A DNA stretch of 28,963 bases from SBAX01 sp964646605. GTDB lineage: Bacteria; Planctomycetota; Phycisphaerae; UBA1845. The position numbers and the translations under genes are program-made. Of this stretch, positions 15,679 to 23,116 are shown one piece after another; the stretch's first letter is position 1, and each line of letters opens with the position of its first letter. The notes under the pieces are model-generated. The model had not been told where the DNA came from. It saw nothing but the letters and a program-made list of their open reading frames with translations, and made no database searches. Location: the NCBI GenBank assembly GCA_964646605.1, contig CAZYEX010000023.1, forward strand, positions 1-28,963. Direction: 5' to 3'.

Positions 15679-16902
15679 ATGGACTCGGACTCATTTGGCG
15701 AGCTGAAGACCTACATCGGCTTCGACCAAGCCGATGCCGCGAACCTTCGTGCCCTGGCCGAGCCCGTCCAACCCCTCATCCCCCGCGTCGTGGACCGCTT
15801 TTATGAGGTCCTGCTCCGACATTCCGAGGCCCGGGCCGTCCTGACTGGCGGAACGGAACAAGTCCGCCGGCTGCACCAGACCCTCTCCCGCTGGCTTACG
15901 GAGTTGTTCGAGGGGCGTTACGACGATCATTATTACCGCTCGCGCTTCCGCGTGGGGCAAGTCCACGTGCGCGTGGGGCTCCCCCAGCGATACATGCCCT
16001 TGGCCATGGAGGTCGTTTGGTCGGAGCTGCAACGCAGCTTGCAAGGGCGGAGCATCCCAGACCTGACCGGAAAGCTCGAGTCCCTTCACAAGCTCTTGCT
16101 CCTCGATCTGACCATCATGTCGGAAAGCTACAAGGAGAGTTATTCAGACCAGATTCGCGAGTTCGAGCGGCACGCCATGGAGGGGAAGTTGGCCCGCGCT
16201 CAACATTTGGCGGAGATCGGCCAGCTTGCCGCCTCGCTCGCCCACGAGATCAAGAATCCCCTGGCCGGGATCAGCGGCGCGATCCAGGTCATCGGCGATT
16301 CCCTGGCCCAAAGCAGCCCTTTCAAATCCGTCATCCGCGACATCCTCCGCCAGATTTCGCGGTTGGACGCGACGGTGAAGGACCTTTTGGTGTACGCCCG
16401 TCCGACCCCCCCGGCTCCCAAAGAGTTCGCCATGGCGGAACTCTTGCAGAGGGTGAACACCGTGCTGCGCGAGGAGCCGGCCATGCGTAACGTCGAACTG
16501 CGCTACCACGGGGTGGACATGGGCACGACCATGTATGCCGACGAAGGGCAGATCGAGCAACTGTTGCTCAATCTGATTCTCAACGCCGCCCATGCGTCGA
16601 GCGACGGAGCCATGATCGAGGTCGAGACCGTTCGCAAAGGGCCGTGGTTGTCGCTGGTGGTCAAGGACCGCGGCGCGGGCATGGCCCCCCAGGTGCAGGC
16701 CAAGGCCCTCGAACCGTTTTTCACCACCAAGGCCAAAGGCACGGGTCTGGGATTGGCCATCTGTCGACGCATCGCCGAAGCGCATGGCGGGACCATCCTC
16801 CTGCAGAGCGAACTCGGCAAAGGTACGACGGTCATCGTCGAACTCCCCGCCGGGATCAAACCGCGGGACACGGAGAACAACCCATGCTCGCGCGTATCTT
16901 GA
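15679..16902 (+). CDS. Globin-coupled sensor histidine kinase
   Basis: A 407-residue soluble kinase. Residues about 5-155 fit the protoglobin/globin-coupled-sensor fold (GELKTYIGFDQADAANLRAL, IPRVVDRFYEVLLRHSEARA), with RVGQVHVRVGLPQRYMPLAM placing H96 as the probable proximal haem ligand. After a coiled linker comes a His kinase: H-box LAASLAHEIKNPLAGI (H189), N-box LLLNLILNAAHAS, G1 VKDRGAGM (D330), F-box FFTTKAKG, G2 GTGLGLAI. It should bind haem, sense O2, NO or CO in the cytoplasm and phosphorylate the NtrC-type regulator whose gene overlaps its 3' end by 19 bp. ATG 15679 is chosen because the globin domain starts there; an in-frame ATG at 15622 would add residues with no similarity. No transmembrane helix is present. 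Confidence 0.88.
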   Translation: MDSDSFGELKTYIGFDQADAANLRALAEPVQPLIPRVVDRFYEVLLRHSEARAVLTGGTEQVRRLHQTLSRWLTELFEGRYDDHYYRSRFRVGQVHVRVGLPQRYMPLAMEVVWSELQRSLQGRSIPDLTGKLESLHKLLLLDLTIMSESYKESYSDQIREFERHAMEGKLARAQHLAEIGQLAASLAHEIKNPLAGISGAIQVIGDSLAQSSPFKSVIRDILRQISRLDATVKDLLVYARPTPPAPKEFAMAELLQRVNTVLREEPAMRNVELRYHGVDMGTTMYADEGQIEQLLLNLILNAAHASSDGAMIEVETVRKGPWLSLVVKDRGAGMAPQVQAKALEPFFTTKAKGTGLGLAICRRIAEAHGGTILLQSELGKGTTVIVELPAGIKPRDTENNPCSRVS

Positions 16903-18239
16903 TCGTCGAAGACGAACAACTGATTCGCTGGTCCCTGCGGAGGAAGCTCGAGGAGCGCGGCTACGCCGTCGAGGAGGTGGACAAGGGCGGGGAGGCGATC
17001 AAGGCCCTGGAGGCGGCGTCCTTTGACCTCATCATGCTCGATTACAAGCTGCCCGACATGACCGGTTTGGACATCCTCTCCAAGGTCCGCGAAACGGACC
17101 GCGACGTGGTGGTCATCATGATGACCGCCTACTCGACCATCGAGAGCGCCGTCGAGGCCATGAAGCTCGGGGCCTATGACTACGTCACCAAGCCCTTCGA
17201 CATGGACCAGCTCCTCCGCACCGTCGACAAGGCCCTGGAGACCACCAAGCTTCGCCGCGAAGTGCGCGAGCTGCGGCGTCACCTGGCCCACGAATACGGC
17301 ATCGATCAGATCGTCGGACAGGATGCCTGCATGTTGAAGTTGTTTGAGACTCTCCAGCGGGTGGCCTCCAGCGGGGCCTCGACCGTCTTCCTCCGCGGCG
17401 AATCGGGAACCGGCAAGGACCTCGTCGCCCGCGTGATCCACTACAACTCCGACCGCGCCCCTCGCGCCTTCATGAACATCACCTGCACGGCCATCTCCGA
17501 AACCCTTCTGGAAAGCGAGCTTTTCGGTCATGAGCGCGGGGCGTTCACGGACGCCAAGACCATGAAGAAAGGTCTCTTCGAGCTTGCCGACGGCGGCACG
17601 ATCTTTCTGGACGAAGTCGGCGACATGCCGCCGGGCCTGCAAGCCAAACTGCTGCGCTTCCTCGAAGACCGGACCTTCCGGCGAGTGGGCGGTACGAGTG
17701 AAATCTCGGTGGACGTGCGGATCATCGCCGCCACCAACCGCAACTTGGAAAAAGCCATCGAGGAGGGGCGCTTCCGCAGCGACCTGCTGTTCCGCCTCGA
17801 CGTGGTGAACATCGATCTACCTCCCTTGCGGGAGCGCGGACACGACGTGGTTCTCTTAGCCCAGCATTTCCTCACCCGCTTCGCGAAGGACTTCCGCAAA
17901 CCGATCAGCTCCATCGCCGACGACGCGGTGGAGAAACTGCAGCACTACTCCTGGCCGGGCAACGTCCGCGAACTTCGCAATGCCATGGAACGCGGCATCC
18001 TTCTCTCCAAGGGCGACCGTCTGACCGCCGACGATCTCGTCCTGGGTCGCCCCGATCGCTCGACCGAAGGCCGTCTCCTCACGCTTCCGCCCTCGGGAGT
18101 GGACCTGCACAAAGTGGAAGACGACCTCATCCGCCAGGCCCTCGCCCGCGCCGACAACAACCAGACCAAAGCCGCCAAACTCCTCAACCTCAGCCGCGAC
18201 GCCTTCCGCTACCGCCTCGAAAAGCTCGGCTTGCTCTAG
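16884..18239 (+). CDS. NtrC-family sigma-54-dependent response regulator
   Basis: A 451-residue activator with a receiver (1-118; D10, phospho-acceptor D53 in IMLDYKLP, K103 in VTKPF). Its AAA+ domain (about 143-370) has Walker A GESGTGKD (172-179), the sigma-54 contact loop GAFTDA (219-224), Walker B GTIFLDE and the arginine-finger region FRSDLLFRLD. A Fis-type helix-turn-helix ends the protein (TKAAKLLNLSRDAFRYRLEK, about 428-447). It would activate RpoN-dependent promoters after phosphorylation by the overlapping kinase. The loop reads GAFTDA rather than GAFTGA; this occurs naturally in some activators but may alter sigma-54 contact. Translation is probably coupled to the kinase gene. No -24/-12 promoter (TGGCAC-N5-TTGC) was clearly seen upstream of neighbouring genes. 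Confidence 0.92.
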   Translation: MLARILIVEDEQLIRWSLRRKLEERGYAVEEVDKGGEAIKALEAASFDLIMLDYKLPDMTGLDILSKVRETDRDVVVIMMTAYSTIESAVEAMKLGAYDYVTKPFDMDQLLRTVDKALETTKLRREVRELRRHLAHEYGIDQIVGQDACMLKLFETLQRVASSGASTVFLRGESGTGKDLVARVIHYNSDRAPRAFMNITCTAISETLLESELFGHERGAFTDAKTMKKGLFELADGGTIFLDEVGDMPPGLQAKLLRFLEDRTFRRVGGTSEISVDVRIIAATNRNLEKAIEEGRFRSDLLFRLDVVNIDLPPLRERGHDVVLLAQHFLTRFAKDFRKPISSIADDAVEKLQHYSWPGNVRELRNAMERGILLSKGDRLTADDLVLGRPDRSTEGRLLTLPPSGVDLHKVEDDLIRQALARADNNQTKAAKLLNLSRDAFRYRLEKLGLL

Positions 18240-18375
18240 TAGGCGGTAGTGCCATGATTCGGCACGTCAGGCGGACCGGAGCCCACACCGCTCGCCCTCC
18301 CGCGGTCGGCGCAGTCAGAGCCGCGAGCGCAGGCTCGTGGACAAGCGCGCCCCGGCCCTTCTCGCCGGCGAAACC
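18240..18375. other. Convergent gap with a short GC-rich inverted repeat
   Basis: The 136-bp gap separates the converging regulator and dipeptidase genes. It contains an imperfect inverted repeat around GAGCCGCGAGCGCAGGCTC (about 18320-18338), similar in style to the dispersed palindromes. No U-tract terminator is visible. Confidence 0.35.
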
Positions 18376-19749
18376 CTACCGCGCTGTGGCCAGCGCGTTG
18401 AGGAAGTACGCCGCGGTCCTGGTTCCGTTGTGCAGGTCGTCGAGGCCGAAGTACTCGTTGGGTCCGTGGGCGTTGCAGTCGGGCATGCAGAACCCGATCA
18501 TGATCGAGTCGGCCCCCAGTTCCTTCTTGAACAGGGGCAGGATGGGCAGGGTTCCGCCCTCGCGGATGTAGACCGGCGCTTTGCCGAAACCGGCCTGGAG
18601 CGCCTCGGCCGCCGCCCGCATTCCCGGCGAATCCGTCGGAGCGACGTAGGCCGAGCAGTAGCTGTGCGTCAGGATTTCCAATTTTATTCCCGGCGGACAA
18701 AGCTTCTTGACCGTATCCTCGAACGCCCGATTGATCCGCTCCGGGTCCTGATTGGGCACGATGCGCATGGAGACCTTCACGCCGATCTTGGCCGGGATGA
18801 CCGTGGACGCGCCCGTTCCCATGAACCCGCCGTACATGCCGTTGACGTCCAGCGTGGGTCTCGCCCAGCGCCGCTCGATGGTGCTGTAGCCCTTCTCCCC
18901 CGTCAGCGCCGAGCAACCCATCGCCTCCTGATACGCTTTTTCGTCGAAGGGCAGAGCCTTCAGTTGCTTGCGTTCGTCGTCCGTCAGCGGTTTCACGTCG
19001 TCATAGAAACCGGGGATGGTCACGCGGTTGTCGGCGTCGCGGAGGGCGGCGATGATGACCGAAGCCGCGTTTCCGGGGTTGGTCAGCGTGCCGCCGTAGG
19101 ACCCGCTGTGCAGGTTCTGCTTGGGGCCGGTGAGAATGAGCTCCTTGTAGATCAAACCTTTGGTGCCGTAGGTGATCGCCGGCGTGGTCTTGTCGAACTT
19201 CGGCGTGTCGGAGAGTGCCACATAGTTGCACGCCAGGCGGTCTTTGAGCTTGTGGATCAGCGGTTCGAGGTTGGGCGAGCCGATTTCCTCCTCGCCTTCG
19301 ATCAGAAACTTGACCCGCACGGGCAGCTTGCCTGCCGTCTTCATCCAGGCCTCGGCGGCCAGCAAGTGAGTCAGCACCTGCCCCTTGTCGTCCGCCGAGC
19401 CTCGGGCAAAGACGTTGCCGTCGCGCACGGTGGGCTCGAAGGGCGGCGAGTGCCACAGCTTTTCATCGCCGGTGGGCTGCACGTCGTAGTGGCCGTAGAT
19501 GAGCACGGTGGGGCCGCCGTTGGCCGCGGGACCGCTGTCCGCGAACACACAAGGATGCCCAGCCGTCTCGATGATCTCCGCCTTCAGCCCACAGGCGGTG
19601 AGCAGCTTGAGCACCCACTCGCCCGCCTTTCGGGTCTCGGCCTTGCGGTCGGGCTCCGTCGAGATGCTCGGGATGCGCAGGAACTCGTTGAGCCGCTCCA
19701 CGCTCTGCTTCTTCTGGCCGTCGATGTACTGGATGACTTTGTCGATCAC
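18376..19749 (-). CDS. M20-family metallopeptidase (dipeptidase)
   Basis: A 457-residue di-zinc peptidase of the M20A/CPG2-like group, cytoplasmic with no signal peptide. Zinc and catalytic signatures are YGHYDVQP (H87, D89), GSADDKGQ (D120, bridging), EGEEEIGS (catalytic and ligand glutamates about 153-155), SDTP (D181) and a C-terminal CNAHGPNEYF histidine. The dimerisation (lid) domain contains NLHSGSYGGTLTNP. Members hydrolyse dipeptides or N-acyl/aminoacyl substrates; the substrate is not predictable. The GTG at 19749 is chosen because GGGGAGG lies about 8 bases upstream and the N-terminal helix DKVIQYIDGQ begins there; the open frame runs back to 19866. A 12-bp-stem hairpin lies just upstream in the leader. 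Confidence 0.9.
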   Translation of the reverse strand: MIDKVIQYIDGQKKQSVERLNEFLRIPSISTEPDRKAETRKAGEWVLKLLTACGLKAEIIETAGHPCVFADSGPAANGGPTVLIYGHYDVQPTGDEKLWHSPPFEPTVRDGNVFARGSADDKGQVLTHLLAAEAWMKTAGKLPVRVKFLIEGEEEIGSPNLEPLIHKLKDRLACNYVALSDTPKFDKTTPAITYGTKGLIYKELILTGPKQNLHSGSYGGTLTNPGNAASVIIAALRDADNRVTIPGFYDDVKPLTDDERKQLKALPFDEKAYQEAMGCSALTGEKGYSTIERRWARPTLDVNGMYGGFMGTGASTVIPAKIGVKVSMRIVPNQDPERINRAFEDTVKKLCPPGIKLEILTHSYCSAYVAPTDSPGMRAAAEALQAGFGKAPVYIREGGTLPILPLFKKELGADSIMIGFCMPDCNAHGPNEYFGLDDLHNGTRTAAYFLNALATAR

Positions 19750-19782
19750 AGTGCGTACCTCCCCGTTGGAACTTCGGAAACG

Positions 19783-19818
19783 CGACGGGCGCGCAGCCCT
19801 TGAACCGCGCGCCCGTCG
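19783..19818. terminator. Strong 12-bp hairpin between the PepSY and peptidase genes
   Basis: CGACGGGCGCGC (19783-19794) pairs perfectly with GCGCGCCCGTCG (19807-19818) around a 12-base loop. It lies 34 bp upstream of the peptidase GTG and 88 bp downstream of the PepSY-like gene on the same (minus) strand. The minus-strand transcript continues CGTTTCC, a poor U-tract, so it may be a weak terminator, an mRNA processing end or a leader structure. Confidence 0.5.
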
Positions 19819-19905
19819 GTTTGTTGTCAGTCTGCAAAGCGCCGCGCCGGCGGACGTGCCGCGCACGGCGCAGCGCGCGGGCTTAACCCCGCGGCTCGGG
19901 GCGTA

Positions 19906-20505
19906 TCAACCACCCGGTTTCAGTTTGGGCTTCTCTTCATTGGCCGCAGCGGGGAGCATCTTGGCCTCTTCCATCCCCGTCGCCTTGCCGGCGTTGTCGA
20001 CGGCCACCTTTTGGATCTTGTCGCCCGCGAGGCAATGGACTTCGAACGAGGCCTTTCCACCGGTTGCCGCGGCGGTCACGGTGAGGGCCTTGCCCTTCGA
20101 CTTTTCCTCGGCGGCGCCAATGACCGCGCCCATCGTCACCTTGGCGGCATCCATGGCCTGGACCACGGCGGCCATGCCCGTCATGCTCTTGACCTCGTCC
20201 ATCTTGCCGGCCTTGCCGTCCGCGCCGATTGCGACGGCCTGCACCTTGTCGCCGACCAGGACGAAGACGTCGGCGTCCATCTTGTCCTTCTCGAGGTCGA
20301 CCGCTAACCCTACGGCTTTGCCCTTAGCATGGGCCTCGGCCGTAGCGATCATCGAAGCTGCCGTCATCTTGCCGGCATCCATCTGCTTCATGACTTCCTT
20401 GCAATCCCCTGCACACTTTCCGCAATGAGCCCGGACTGGCGACACCGCGAGCCCAAGCACACATACACCCACCCACGGACGGGCGAACCGCTTCACAAAA
20501 CTCAT
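19906..20505 (-). CDS. Exported protein with two PepSY-like repeats
   Basis: A 199-residue protein. A signal peptide covers about residues 1-27 (RPWVGVCVLGLAVSPVRA) and is followed by a short Cys cluster HCGKCAGDC. Two repeats follow: MDAGKMTAASMIATAEAHAK with VFVLVGDKVQAVAIGADGKA, and MDAAKVTMGAVIGAAEEKSK with FEVHCLAGDKIQKVAVDNAG. Each has the helix 'a.IA.AE..AKGKA', paired strands and 'DG.AGK/A.GM' ending typical of PepSY folds, which inhibit proteases or bind metals/peptides in the periplasm. A start at 20505 is chosen because AGGAG lies about 9 bases upstream and the signal peptide starts there; the open frame reaches 20634. It lies upstream of a peptidase, but that enzyme looks cytoplasmic, so a functional link is weak. 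Confidence 0.65.
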   Translation of the reverse strand: MSFVKRFARPWVGVCVLGLAVSPVRAHCGKCAGDCKEVMKQMDAGKMTAASMIATAEAHAKGKAVGLAVDLEKDKMDADVFVLVGDKVQAVAIGADGKAGKMDEVKSMTGMAAVVQAMDAAKVTMGAVIGAAEEKSKGKALTVTAAATGGKASFEVHCLAGDKIQKVAVDNAGKATGMEEAKMLPAAANEEKPKLKPGG

Positions 20506-20645
20506 ACCCTGACACTCCTGTCGAACAACGATGGTCATCTGCAGATCGTCGGCGGCCACACGCCGCCATGGCGCCACCATCGGCTGCCCGACTCTAACCC
20601 AACCACCGCCCGCGTCAACCGAACCCGTTTGCAAGCGGAACCACC

Positions 20646-20673
20646 TTGCCGGAGGGGGTGCCGCGCATAGAAT
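20646..20673 (+). promoter_or_regulatory. Candidate sigma-70-type promoter of the zinc-ribbon membrane gene
   Basis: TTGCCG (20646-20651) and TAGAAT (20668-20673) are separated by 16 bp, with 4/6 and 5/6 matches to consensus. Transcription would start near 20680, about 20 bases before TTG 20701. Confidence 0.4.
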
Positions 20674-20700
20674 GAACCGACGATCAAACTGGATGCCCGT

Positions 20701-21759
20701 TTGCGACGCAAAATACCCATTTCAACTCAATTGAATGAAAATGGAGAGTCAATCGAGCCTGTGGTACGTTCTGGCGGCGGTTCGGCGGCATCGGCCGGGC
20801 CGAGGTCCGAGGCACCGGAGTGGTCGACAATCCCATTTCCGGTGGCCTGCGCCCGGTGCGGCGCAGACCTTCGTGGCAAGTCGGAGCCGATCTGCACGGC
20901 GTGCGGGTTGGAGTTCGATTGGGCCGACGCCGTTCCCATCGACAGGCTGGTCTGCCAGCACTGCGAGTACAACCTTCGCGGCCTGAGCGAGACCCGTTGT
21001 CCCGAATGCGGCCGGCCCTTCACCTGGGAGCAGGCCCTCGCCGATTACCACCGCAGACGCAACCCACTCTTCGAATATCACTGGCGCGACCGGCCGGTTC
21101 GATCCCTGTTCCGCACTTGGCGACTGGCGATCCGGCCTCGGAAGCTCTGGCGAATGGTGAATCTGCACGACCCACCACAATGTGCCGCTCTACTGGTCTT
21201 CGCCGGAATCTGTTTGACGCTTCTCTTTTTACTCTCGGGGATCGGGCGTGGTGTCGGTTATTGGTGTTGGAACCACCTCAGTGGGGCGCGCGTTCCAAAC
21301 CTCGGTTGGCTTTGGCTCGAGCTGACCGCCATGCCTGGACATGTTCTGCGCGAGTTCGAAAGTGGGCGCGCCACGCTGCCCCTTCTCGTTGCCCTGACCT
21401 GGGTCGGTGCAAGCTTCCTCGCCTTGCTGGTCTTTCAACAGTCCATGCGGCTATGTCGAATCAAGACCGGGCACGTCGTGCGTGTCTGGGCGTACTCGGT
21501 GCCTCCACTCTTGCCTGTGGCGGCATTGGTTATCTGCGCCTACTTTTGCGTAGGCAGGGTGACCTTCTGGCCGGGCGCGCCGGATATAGAGGTCCCCGTA
21601 GTCCTTGCGATGCTGGTCCACGTGCAGTGGTCCCTATGGGCGGCCTACCGATTCCATCTTCGCATGCGCCACGCCCTCGGCGTCGCCGTCGCGTCGCAAA
21701 CGATGGCCGTCCTGGCGACCTCGGCTCTCACCGCCATGATCTTCGCCATTTCGCGGTAA
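20701..21759 (+). CDS. Double-zinc-ribbon integral membrane protein
   Basis: A protein of up to 352 residues. Two zinc ribbons lie in the N-terminal third: CARCGADLRGKSEPICTACG and CQHCEYNLRGLSETRCPECG, the latter a signature very common in planctomycete proteins. They are followed by a basic linker (YHRRRNPLFEYHWRDRPVRS) and at least four hydrophobic helices (CAALLVFAGICLTLLFLLSG, LPLLVALTWVGASFLALLVF, VPPLLPVAALVICAYFCVG and the C-terminal TMAVLATSALTAMIFAI). No enzyme motif is visible and the function is unknown. The start is uncertain: TTG 20701 fits the candidate promoter, but an in-frame TTG at 20731 and GTG at 20761 would also retain both ribbons, and none has a strong ribosome site. 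It is a lineage marker more than a functional clue. Confidence 0.7.
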   Translation: MRRKIPISTQLNENGESIEPVVRSGGGSAASAGPRSEAPEWSTIPFPVACARCGADLRGKSEPICTACGLEFDWADAVPIDRLVCQHCEYNLRGLSETRCPECGRPFTWEQALADYHRRRNPLFEYHWRDRPVRSLFRTWRLAIRPRKLWRMVNLHDPPQCAALLVFAGICLTLLFLLSGIGRGVGYWCWNHLSGARVPNLGWLWLELTAMPGHVLREFESGRATLPLLVALTWVGASFLALLVFQQSMRLCRIKTGHVVRVWAYSVPPLLPVAALVICAYFCVGRVTFWPGAPDIEVPVVLAMLVHVQWSLWAAYRFHLRMRHALGVAVASQTMAVLATSALTAMIFAISR

Positions 21760-21791
21760 CACCGACGATTCCGCACCCTCAGCGCGGCGGG

Positions 21792-21797
21792 TAGAAT
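21792..21797 (+). promoter_or_regulatory. Candidate -10 element before the envelope operon
   Basis: TAGAAT ends 8 bases before the ATG of the GT9 gene, with no ribosome site between them. The -35 region is poor. It may drive a leaderless or very short-leader transcript of the GT9-kinase-GT4-PlsY operon. Confidence 0.35.
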
Positions 21798-21805
21798 CGC
21801 CCGTC

Positions 21806-23116
21806 ATGCGGTCTGCACCACGGTTCACCGACCCACCCGAGTCGGTGTTGGTCGTTCTTCCGACCTGGGTCGGCGATTGCGTCATGGCTACGCCTGCGCT
21901 GCGGGGGATCCGCCGGCGGTTCGCCGAGGCGCGAATCACCTTCCTGATGAACCCCAACCTGGGCGAGCTTGTTCGGGGGGGGGATTGGATGGATGAGTGC
22001 ATCGAATGGCCTGCGGAAGTTCGAAGTTCAAAGTGCAAAGTTCAAAAGGAGGATAACGGCACGCCCGTTTCAACCGAGACTCTTCGAACTTCGAACTTTG
22101 AACTTCAAGGCTTGCCCATGCACCGTCCTCGAGGGTGGATGGGATTCGCCCGCACGCTGCGCGCGCGGCGGTTTGATCTTGCGATCCTCCTGCCCAACTC
22201 CTTCCGGGCCGCATGGGTTGCCTGGTGTTCGGGGGCCAAGCGGCGGATCGGTTACGCCCGCGATGGCCGGTCGTTCCTGTTGACCGATCGAATACCCGTC
22301 AAGAACCGCCGCAACCCAGACGGGTTCGCACGGCGGACCCTACCCGCTTCCGTCCGTATGGGAACGAATCTTCCCGTTCGCCTCGGTCGCTACATCCCCA
22401 TGCCCTTGGTCGAGTACTACGCCGACCTCGCGGAGGCGATCGGCTGCGACCGACCGGGGCACGACCTCGAACTCTTCACCACGGCCGACTGCGAGAGAAG
22501 CGTCGAGAGCCGGCTGTCATCCCTTGGCATTTCCGACCGCCGTCCGCTGATCGTCTTCAGCCCCGGCGCGAAATACGGAGCGGCCAAGTGTTGGCCGGCG
22601 GAGAGGTTCGCGGAATTGGCCGACCGCTTGATCGTCGAACATCAAGCGACCGTCGTCGTCACTTGCGGTCCGGGTGAAGAGGTGATCGCACAGGCGATCG
22701 CGGCGGGGATGAAATGCAGTGCAACGGGCCGACCCTCACCCCGACCCTCTCCCTGGAAGGGAGAGGGAGTGCGGGCGGTGGTTCTTGATTCTCCACTGCT
22801 GACGTTGGGGGAGATGAAATCGCTGATCCGCCGCTGCGACCTGTGGATCGGCAACGACGCCGGACCGCGGCACATCGCCAAGGCCTTCGGCATCCCCGCA
22901 GTGACCATCTTCGGCCCTACGCACCCCGACTGGACCTGGACGAATTGCGCCGACGAACGCATCGTGCGGATCGACGTGGACTGCGGTCCCTGTCAGCAGC
23001 GGACCTGCCCGCTCGGACATCATCAGTGCATGACCGGCGTCTCGGTCGACGCCGTGTACGCGGCCGCCGTTTCCTTGCTGAAAAAGTCTCAACACCCACA
23101 TGCCTCCACACGTTGA
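21806..23116 (+). CDS. Glycosyltransferase family 9, heptosyltransferase II (WaaF)-like
   Basis: A 436-residue GT-B enzyme, longer than typical WaaF (about 350). N-terminal SVLVVLPTWVGDCVMATPALRG and RFDLAILLPNSFRAAWVAW fit the acceptor domain. C-terminal IVFSPGAKYGAAKCWPAERF, WIGNDAGPRHIAKAFGIPAV, FGPTHPDWTW and CGPCQQRTCPLGHHQCM fit the nucleotide-heptose domain of WaaF-like enzymes. By family it adds a heptose (from ADP-heptose) to the inner LPS core at the cytoplasmic membrane. The extra length is explained by two in-frame repeat-derived inserts, at residues about 71-103 and 308-325, both in variable loops; conserved motifs are intact, so the enzyme is probably active. It opens an operon whose next gene overlaps its end by 17 bp. 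Confidence 0.85.
   Translation: MRSAPRFTDPPESVLVVLPTWVGDCVMATPALRGIRRRFAEARITFLMNPNLGELVRGGDWMDECIEWPAEVRSSKCKVQKEDNGTPVSTETLRTSNFELQGLPMHRPRGWMGFARTLRARRFDLAILLPNSFRAAWVAWCSGAKRRIGYARDGRSFLLTDRIPVKNRRNPDGFARRTLPASVRMGTNLPVRLGRYIPMPLVEYYADLAEAIGCDRPGHDLELFTTADCERSVESRLSSLGISDRRPLIVFSPGAKYGAAKCWPAERFAELADRLIVEHQATVVVTCGPGEEVIAQAIAAGMKCSATGRPSPRPSPWKGEGVRAVVLDSPLLTLGEMKSLIRRCDLWIGNDAGPRHIAKAFGIPAVTIFGPTHPDWTWTNCADERIVRIDVDCGPCQQRTCPLGHHQCMTGVSVDAVYAAAVSLLKKSQHPHASTR
22017..22110. repeat. In-frame inverted-repeat insert (AAGTTC type) inside the GT9 gene
   Basis: Arms at about 22023-22049 and 22081-22108, built from AAGTTC/GAAGTTC motifs, pair over about 27 bases with four mismatches, separated by about 30 bases. 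In the GT9 frame it codes for a segment including SSKCKVQ and LRTSNFEL, which is not part of the enzyme fold. The insertion preserves the frame. Confidence 0.75.
22731..22770. repeat. In-frame palindromic insert (CCCTCTCCC type) inside the GT9 gene
   Basis: CCCTCTCCCT (22745-22754), loop GGA, AGGGAGAGGG (22758-22767) form a perfect 10-bp stem preceded by GACCCTCACCCCGA. This matches the dispersed 'CCCTCACCCC...CTCTCCC' palindrome seen in many bacterial intergenic regions. In frame it encodes PSPRPSPWKGEGVR. Confidence 0.8.

Noticed and set aside
18337..19803. 488-residue plus-strand open frame
   Set aside because: Antisense to the M20 peptidase, whose zinc motifs fix the coding strand.
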